A stretch of 15,601 bases of DNA from Bacteroidales bacterium. GTDB lineage: Bacteria > Bacteroidota > Bacteroidia > Bacteroidales > F082. The notes under the pieces are model-generated. The model was given only the letters and a program-made list of their open reading frames with translations. It did no database searches and was not told the DNA's origin. Made by a program: the position numbers and the translations under genes. Where the stretch lies: NCBI GenBank assembly GCA_016281295.1, contig JAEEII010000169.1, forward strand, positions 1 through 15,601, in the 5' to 3' direction. Shown in pieces: positions 1 to 6,900 of this stretch (its first letter is position 1; each line of letters opens with the position of its first letter).

Positions 1-106
1 CAGAACTGCTCCCCATCGTTTTGACGAGCTTATATCTGCCTTTGTCCTTTCTGACAACGACAACGCTCGTCGAACCTGACTTGTTCTTTTTTTGTCGGAC
101 AAACAT
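1..106 (-). CDS. Transposase N-terminus, IS1634-like (partial, runs off left edge)
   Basis: The minus strand is open from an ATG at 104-106 to the window edge, giving 35 residues that begin MFVRQKKNKSGSTSV and end near LVKTMGSSS. This basic start with an 'FVR-KKNKSGS-SV' pattern, followed by 'KYK.VKT.GSS', resembles the N-terminus of IS1634/IS4-superfamily DDE transposases as I remember them; I could not run a search. The catalytic DDE domain would lie outside the window. A Bacteroidota-type -7 element (TATTTTTG, rev-comp of 124-131) lies just upstream of the ATG. The element's outer end should lie between about 130 and 200, but without its other end I cannot place the terminal inverted repeat. 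Confidence 0.65.
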   Translation of the reverse strand, partial: MFVRQKKNKSGSTSVVVVRKDKGRYKLVKTMGSSS

Positions 107-123
107 CACTTGTAATTTGTTCG

Positions 124-131
124 CAAAAATA
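124..131 (-). promoter_or_regulatory. Putative promoter -7 element for the transposase
   Basis: The minus-strand reading is TATTTTTG, which fits the Bacteroidota sigma-ABfr -7 consensus TAnnTTTG. It lies 17 bases upstream of the transposase ATG. I see no TTG at the usual ~20-base distance upstream, so the -33 half is weak. Confidence 0.35.
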
Positions 132-198
132 CTCAAAAAAACATCGGGACACCCATTTTGGGTGCCTTGACAAAAGTATTTTACTCATTACAAGCAAA

Positions 199-285
199 TT
201 ATAAATTTGAAGATTTTTTTGTGACGAAGTCAGGGGAGCCTACCATGAGAAAAACAAGAACTATGATGAAGAATTGTTTTGTCAT
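199..285 (-). pseudogene. Short signal-peptide-like ORF, possible stump of a gene cut by the IS
   Basis: On the minus strand an ATG at 283-285 opens 28 codons, MTKQFFIIVLVFLMVGSPDF followed by VTKKSSNL, then TAA at 199-201. The first 17 residues have a lysine followed by a hydrophobic run, as in a bacterial signal peptide or single membrane segment. A promoter-like element (TACTTTTG, minus strand, 362-369) lies about 77 bases upstream. The ORF stops close to where the outer end of the neighbouring transposase element is expected. The simplest reading is the 5' end of an exported-protein gene truncated by insertion. It could instead be a genuine small membrane peptide or a chance ORF. Confidence 0.3.
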
Positions 286-361
286 TGTGGATGTTATTTG
301 TTCAACGATTACTATTTAGAATGTTCCTTTTATAGGTATATAGTTACCTTTTATTTTTCTG

Positions 362-369
362 CAAAAGTA
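362..369 (-). promoter_or_regulatory. Putative Bacteroidota promoter (-7 box)
   Basis: The minus-strand reading is TACTTTTG, a full match to TAnnTTTG, preceded by a T-rich spacer. A TTG lies 16 bases upstream, slightly closer than the usual 19-21. It faces the short signal-peptide-like ORF at 199-285. Confidence 0.4.
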
Positions 370-465
370 CAAAAAATACCAATGGCAAGTTAACGAAAAT
401 ACATCTTCTCCGAACAAGAGCAGAAGACATCGCAACCCGCACAACCCGCAAGAGCAAGGACAACC

Positions 466-627
466 GACCAACCGTGCCACCCGCAAACGCAAACAGAAAC
501 GAACAGCAAATGCACCATTCCGTTTGGCCACCCTCCTCAACCGAAAACGACACGCATTTCCGACACCCACAACATAACGTTAACGCGACGCCTTGACCGG
601 CCAAACGGAACCTCCGTCTCGCAAGGG
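466..627 (+). repeat. Direct repeat, left copy (two blocks)
   Basis: Block 1 (466-534) aligns without gaps to 15113-15181. The last 41 bases (494-534), starting CAGAAACGAACAGC, are identical, and the first 28 have about nine mismatches. Block 2 (590-627) aligns to 15351-15383 in the same order and orientation, sharing GTCTCGCAAGGG with a few indels upstream. Blocks 1 and 2 also contain a 12-base inverted pair, TTCCGTTTGGCC (518-529) and GGCCAAACGGAA (599-610). The spacer between blocks is shorter here than on the right. Confidence 0.75.
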
Positions 628-642
628 GACGCGCTTTCTAAA

Positions 643-671
643 CACGAATTGTCACGAATTCACCACGAATT
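643..671 (+). repeat. Three phased CACGAATT words
   Basis: CACGAATT occurs at 643-650, 653-660 and 664-671, start-to-start spacing 10 and 11 bases, about one helical turn. Similar short arrays occur in intergenic DNA of many bacteria. Whether this is a protein-binding array or a repeat-family relic cannot be told from the sequence. Confidence 0.5.
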
Positions 672-710
672 TGCCATAAATATTCATTTTTCATTCTTCG
701 CTCTTTCTTT

Positions 711-738
711 CATCATTCATCATTCAGCATTCATCATT
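711..738 (+). repeat. Short CATCATTC/CAGCATTC tandem repeat
   Basis: The words CATCATTC, ATCATTC, AGCATTC and ATCATT follow one another in a degenerate 7-base array. It is non-coding and of no known function. Confidence 0.5.
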
Positions 739-849
739 ACGAAACAAAAGGCGCAGCCCCCGGCCACGCCCTCATTCTTAATTATGCATTTTTAATTCTT
801 AATTACCACCCCGGCGCTATCGCGCACGGGCGATGCTCTCCCAAAAGGA

Positions 850-889
850 CAAAACCGGTTGGCCTCCTATCGTCGGCCTTCCGGTTTTG
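850..889. terminator. Hairpin just downstream of the giant gene (terminator and/or DGR-type hairpin)
   Basis: CAAAACCGG (850-858) and CCGGTTTTG (881-889) form a perfect 9-bp stem. A 2x2 internal loop, a second 4-bp GGCC/GGCC stem and a 10-base loop complete it. It starts 13 bases beyond the stop codon of the giant gene. In the gene's direction it is followed only by a weak U-rich stretch. In the plus direction a run of eight T (897-904) follows. It may terminate the operon. Its place just after a variable region also matches the hairpin found downstream of DGR variable regions. Confidence 0.6.
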
Positions 890-902
890 GAATCTGTTTT
901 TT

Positions 903-3900
903 TTAATCGCGGAGACAGCGGACTGACCGACCGTAGTACTTGCCGTTGAGGTGCCTGTACACGCCCGCGTTGGGGTAGTCCAGGCCGCGGTAGTAGGCGT
1001 AGTACGGGAGGCTCGCGCTCTGCGTAGCACTCCGGAAGCCGGCGTAGTTGCCCGCGGTGGAGAACGACGAACCGCTGCAGTTGCCTGCCGGAACGGCGGA
1101 AAAGCCCGTGGCGTTGTTGCCGCTCGGGGCATTGCCCACCGCACAGCTGTTCATGGATGTGTTCCACCCTTCCGTGGAGGCCAACGCCTTGGCGATGTAG
1201 CTGCTGTTGCCGCTGCAAGTATATTCGCTTTGGCTGCTTACATAGTTAGTCAGCTGTGTCCATTCCGCATCACTCGGCAAATGCCACCCCGCAGGGCAGA
1301 TGCCCCTGCGATGACCGCTGAAATTCACTGAGGCCGCATGATTGTAGTCTTGATCCACGCTCAACTCCCCGTAGTCCGTGTTGAACGTGTCCACCGCAGC
1401 GTTCCAGTTGTAGAGCAGGCCGTAGTTCATCAGCGCATACGTGGCCGAGTCGTTGTCGTACCAGCGGGCCTGCTTGCCCGTGTAGGTGTAGCCCGTGCCA
1501 GCGGCGGGGATGAGGTACGTTCCCGTGCTCGGCGAAGTGGTGGTCCGCAGGTTGTCCCGCATCCAGCACTGGTTGCCGATCTGCACCGTGGCATAAACGT
1601 TTCCCTCGTGGTCGGTCACCGTGGGGGCGGCGGGGCAGGATTTCTCGTCCACTACGGCAGTGCCGGTTTCATCGCGGAGACAGCGGACTGACCGACCGTT
1701 GTCCTTGTAGCTGTAGTACCTGCCCACGTCCGCGTTGCCGTAGCACAGGTCGCGGCCGTAGGCGTAGCTCGGGTAGCTCGCGGTCTGCGTAGCACTCCAG
1801 AAGTTGGCGTAGTCGCCCGCGATGTCGACCGACGAACCGCTGCAGGTGCAGGCGCCTGCCGGAACGGCGGAAAAGCCCGTGGCGTTGTTCGCCGTCACAC
1901 TCTGGTCTCCAGGATAACACTCGCCACTGTAACTATTCCACCCTTCCGTGGAAGCCAACGCTTTGGCGATGTAGCTGCTGCTGCCGCTGCAAGTATATTC
2001 GCTCTGGCTGCTCACATAGTTCGTCAGCTGAGTCCACTCCGCAACACTCGGCAGATGCCAGCCCGCAGGACAGATGCCCCTGCGGTGGCCGCTGAATGTC
2101 ACAGACACCGCATTGCTGGAGCTGGTATTCACACTCGTCTCCCCGTAGGCCGTGTTGAACGTATCCACCGCCGCGTTCCAGTTGTACAGCAAACCGTAGT
2201 TCATGGACGCATACGTAGCGGAGTCGTTGTTATACCAACGAGCCTGCTTGCCCGTGTAGGTGTAATTCGCATTGGCGGCCGGGATAAGGTAGGTTCCCGT
2301 GCTCGGCGAGGTTGTGGTCCGCAGGTTGTCGCGCATCCAGCACTGGTTGCCGATCTGCACCGTGGCATACACGTTGCCCTCGTGATCCGTCACCGTGGGG
2401 GCGGCGGGGCAGGACTTCTCGTCGATGACGGCATCTCGGAGACAGCGGACTGACCGACCGTCGTCCTTGCAGTAGTTGCACCTGAGCACGTCCGCGTAGT
2501 AGTAGAGCAGGTAGCGGCCCCAGGCGAAGCTGCTGTCGTTCTGCGTAGAGGACCAGCAGTAGGCGCCGTAGCCCACGTCGCCGAACGACGAACCGGTGCA
2601 GAGGCCTGCCGGAACGGCGGAAAAACCTGTGGCATTGTTCGAGCCTTGGTTATTACCCACCGCACAGCTGTTCGTGGATGTGTTCCACCCTTCCGTGGAG
2701 GCCAACGCCTTGGCTATGTTGTTGCTGTTGCCGCTGCAAGTATATTCGCTCTGGCTGCTCACATAGTTCGTCAGCTGAGTCCACTCCGCATCACTCGGCA
2801 GATGCCAGCCCGCTGGACAGATGCCCCTGCGGTGAGCACTGAAGGCCACGGACACGGCATTGTTGTAGTCCGTATTCACGCTCGTCTCCCCGTAGGCCAT
2901 GTTGAACGTATCGACCGCCGCGTTCCAGTTGTACAGCAGGCCGTAGTTCATCGACGCATACGTGGCCGAGTCGTTGTTGTACCAGCGGGCCTGCTTGCCC
3001 GTGTAGGTGTAGCCCGTGCCAGCGGCGGGGATAAGGTACGTTCCCGTGCTCGGCGAGGTGGTGGTCCGCAGGTTGTCGCGCATCCAGCACTGGTTGCCGA
3101 TCTGCACCGTGGCATAGACGTTACCCTCGTGATCCGTCACCGTGGGGGCGGCGGGGCAGGACTTCTCGTCGATGACGACATCAATTGGCGAAAACCCGAC
3201 CGTAATCGTATCCGCAACGACACAACCAGTACGAAGATCCAAAACGGTAACAAAATACAGAGAATCAATCAAATGGGACATCGTTTGGGTAAAGCTATGG
3301 TTGTCAGCATCCAAGGGGTCACCTCCTATGGGAGCATAGTAGTAAGCGTATTCAAAATTACCGCTCTCATAATCATCGTATGGAGGTAGAACTGTAATGG
3401 TACCATTTGCCGGATGATCGTGTGTGGGAACACTCACGGTATTAGGTGTTTGAGTGAGTTGCAGGTCAGGAAGCTCTTGTTGTTCAACCTCAACTTCACC
3501 TGCGTACTCACAGTAGAAATTGTCAATAACCTTATAGGTGTAAGTGCCGGCATTCAAGCCAGTGAACTCAGTGACAGCGGAAGCATTGGAAACAGTATCC
3601 GCATCTTCGAGAATGACAGTGTAGTTCTTCGTGGATACATAGTTGCTGATAGTGATGATTACCTTACCATTGAATGGGTCAATTCCATTGTCACAAATAG
3701 TGTTATTTACGGAAGAATCTGAAGCAACTGGCGGCATCGTGTTGTCATAAATGTCATATTCGCGTGGAGTGGTACAACCGCTTGAATTCGTGGCTGTAAC
3801 TCTATAGTGACCGGCAGGCAAATGGGTATTATCGACAACAGTTTCCCATCCGTCGGCAACAAGCCTCTCATATCGATAGGTGAATGTGGTGGGATTAGGT

Positions 3901-6900
3901 AGAAGTGAACCGTTTACCATATTAGCCTCATTGTCGCAGTATTGGTTAGGATTAACCGTAACCGTGAAGACAAGAGAAGAAATGGTAAGATGCAGGGTCA
4001 CCACGCTGTCGCAACCGTGTACCGTTTGGTAAGTGTGTGTCGGTGCAACAATCGGTGTCGCCGTGTATTCCACGCCGTGCCACGTGAAGCTGTCGCACTC
4101 CACAGCCGTCGTATCGCACGTCCAGCTGTGGTAAACCGTCAACTTCAGCGTATCCACACTTTCACAGCTATCAGAATTGATATAGTAATGGGTGTACGTT
4201 CCGCTTTCCGTGTAGGTGTTGCCATCGATCCACGTATAAGAATCGCAAGCCTCCTCCGTCTCTGCATTATACGTGCCGTGGTTGATGGTCAGATGGAGGG
4301 TTACCACGCTGTCGGCCTCGTGTATATCGGTGTATTGCCGCACATAGCTTCCCGAAGAAGTGTAGGTCTGTCCGTCCCATACGTAAGATTCGCAAGCTGT
4401 AGCGGAAAACTCATTAGAGGAAGAGTAGTAAACGGTAAGGTGCAGTGTGTCAACCTGCGTGCAGCCATTCGCATCCGTGTGAGAGTAAAGGTAAGTGCCA
4501 GAAACGTTGTAAGTCCGTCCGTTCCCTTCCGTCCAAGTGTAAGTATCGTAAGCGGTTTGGGCGTAGGAATGGTGCTGGGGATGGTACACGGTGAGGTGGA
4601 GAGTGTCGGTGCAGGGACAACCGTGGGTGTTTGTGTAGTCGTAAGCGTAGGTGCCGCTCTCCGTGTAGGCCATGCCGTGCCAATAGTAGCTTTCGCAAGC
4701 GGTTTCCGTATCAACAATGTGTGCGGTGGGGTTCACCGTCAGGGTGACCGTTGCCGTGGCGGTGCAGCCGTAGCTGTTGGTGCCCGTCACCGTGTAAGTA
4801 GTGGTGGATGTCGGACTTACCGTAATGCTCGCCGTGGTGGCATTGGTGTTCCAGCGGTAACTGTTTGCCCCGGATGCGGTAAGCGTGGCGCTTTGGCCGC
4901 AGTCTATCGTAGTGTTACCTGCAATTACGAGATTCACTGTGTCACATAGGGTTGTAAAAGTGCTGTCCGCCCCGTATGCAGTATTCACTATATTGGTGGC
5001 ATAAGCCCGCACATGATAGGTGGTGTTGGGCATGAGGCCTGTGATACTGCTGGAAAAAACTCCTATGCCGCCTTGATTTGTAGTGGTACACGTGTCGCTC
5101 ACCTCGGGATTTGGCTCCTTACTCCAGCAAATGCCGCGAACGATTACCGACGATCCTCCATCGCTTATTACATTGCCGCCAGAAGAGGCTGTAAAAGCCG
5201 TGACATTGTTAACCTTGCCTGTAATTACTATGGGTAAAGATGCTGTGGTAAAGATGCTGTCTGCCCCATAGGCGGTACCAACGCTGTTGGTGGCATACGC
5301 CCGCACATGATAGGTAGTGCCCGGCGTCAATCCTGTTATGTTACTGGTAAAGTTCCCTATACCGCCTGTTTCGGGGGTATAGTTGGTATGGTTGCCATTG
5401 GTGGAGGGTTCCGAATCAACGCCCCAACAGACACCGCGAGCGATCACCGGAGTGCCGCCAACGCTTGTCACATCACCTCCGCAAGTAGCAGAATAACCAG
5501 TTATATTCATTACCGGGGCGGTTGTCACGATTGGAGTGGTTAACGTTGTAAAGGTTCTGGTTTCCCCATAGGAGGTTCCCGCACTATTGGTGGCATAGGC
5601 CCGCACATAATAGGTGACACCTCGTGTCAGCCCTACAATAGAGCTGGTAAAAGAGCCCATACCATAACCGTCGTTTGTGGTGCAGCTGTCGCTTGCGATG
5701 GGATTTGTATTCGTACTGCTCCAACATACGCCACGTGTAGTCACGGACGCGCCTCCATCGTCAGTCACATTTCCTCCACAAGTGGCGGTTGTGCCTGTAA
5801 TGCCACTCACATCGTTAGTGACTACCACCGGAGCAAGGAAATTGACTGTCACCGTAACATTTGCCGTGGCGGTACACCCGTAACTATTGGTGCCCGTCAC
5901 GGTATAGGTGGTGGTGGTGGTCGGACTTACCGTAATGCTCGCCGTGGTGGCATTGGTGTTCCAGCGGTAACTGTTTGCCCCAGAAGCAGTAAGCGTAGTA
6001 CTTTGTCCGTAATTGATGGTGATATTGTCTGGCACACTGACCTCCACCGTGTTACAAAGGGTCGTAAAAGTGCGGTCCGCCCCGTATGCTGTGTCTGCGC
6101 TGTTGATGGCGTAAGCCCGCACATGGTAGGTTCTGTTGGGGATCAATCCAGAAACGGTACCACTGAAACTGTTCCCTCCGCTATTGAGGGAAAGATGGTC
6201 GCCGTTCACCGTAGGATTGGCAGAGGTACCCCAGCAGACACCGCGCCCGGTCACCGACGCACCGCCGTTATCGGTCACGGTACCGCCGCAGATCGCGGAG
6301 GTGGAGGTGACATCGCTTATATTGTCGGTGCGGACAGACGGGGCTATGGGATTCACCGTCACGATGACACTTGCGGTATCCGTACAGCCATACGTATCGG
6401 TTCCCGTGACAGTATAGGTAGCGGTGGCGAGAGGGCTAACATTAATGGCTGCAGATGTATCACCATTATTCCAAACATAACTATCTGCGCCTAAAGCGGT
6501 TAGAATTGTGTTTTGTCCATAATTGATGGTGGTAGTGCCTGCAACCGTGACAATCACCGTGTCACAAAGGGTCGTGAAAGCGCTGTCAGCCCCATACGCC
6601 GTGTCCACACTGTTGATGGCGTATGCACGCACATGATAGGTTCTGTTGGGGGTCAGTCCTGAAACGGTACCACTGAAACTGTTCCATCCGCCATTGAGGG
6701 AAAGATGGTCGCCATTCACCGTAGGATTGGCAGAGGTACCCCAACATACACCACGGGTCGTCACATCCGCACAGCCATCGAATGTCACACTGCCGCCGCA
6801 GGTGGCCGTGGTGGCGGTAATGTTTGTGACATTGTTCGTTGTAACCGTCGGCACAAGGGCATTTACTGTCACGGTGACTGTTTTCGTGGCAGTACACCCG

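Larger units (their letters stand above)
286..902. other. Gene-free interval rich in small repeats
   Basis: I find no convincing gene here. ORFs read across 316-604 are low-complexity, arginine/cysteine-rich and have no recognisable features. The interval holds, in order: a minus-strand promoter-like box (362-369); an A/C-rich stretch; the left copy of a direct repeat pair shared with the other side of the operon (466-534 and 590-627); three CACGAATT words (643-671); CATCATTC-type repeats (711-738); a TTCTTAATTA direct repeat (775-784 and 796-805); and the hairpin downstream of the giant gene (850-889). Confidence 0.7.
906..3175 (-). repeat. Three tandem FISUMP (C-type-lectin-like) domain copies
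   Basis: Three in-frame copies occupy about 2434-3175, 1672-2433 and 906-1671, with periods of about 747 and 774 bases measured at the shared DEKSCPAAP codons. Each has VTDHEGNVYATVQIGNQCW near its start, then GICPAGWHLPS, TGFSAVPAG and a terminal GRSVRCLRD, which is the family pattern of the 'Fibrobacter succinogenes major paralogous' domain. That fold is related to FGE/C-type-lectin domains. The first two-thirds of the copies are almost the same, with ordinary scattered substitutions. The final segment differs strongly. Confidence 0.9.

Noticed and set aside
245..319. 24-codon plus-strand ORF preceded by AGGGGAG
   Set aside because: It is very short, overlaps the opposite-strand signal-peptide-like ORF, and has no recognisable product; the purine run is not decisive in a group that rarely uses Shine-Dalgarno sites.
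415..560. A/C-rich stretch with many AAC words as a possible DGR template repeat
   Set aside because: It contains neither the invariant tail GGTCGGTCAGTCCGC nor its complement, nor the constant-frame words of the variable regions. It belongs to the flanking direct repeat instead.
3942..4949. Long plus-strand ORF (335 codons) opposite the giant gene
   Set aside because: It is a shadow of the repetitive minus-strand gene: its product is low-complexity Arg/Val/Gly-rich with no domain, and similar shadows recur at each repeat copy.
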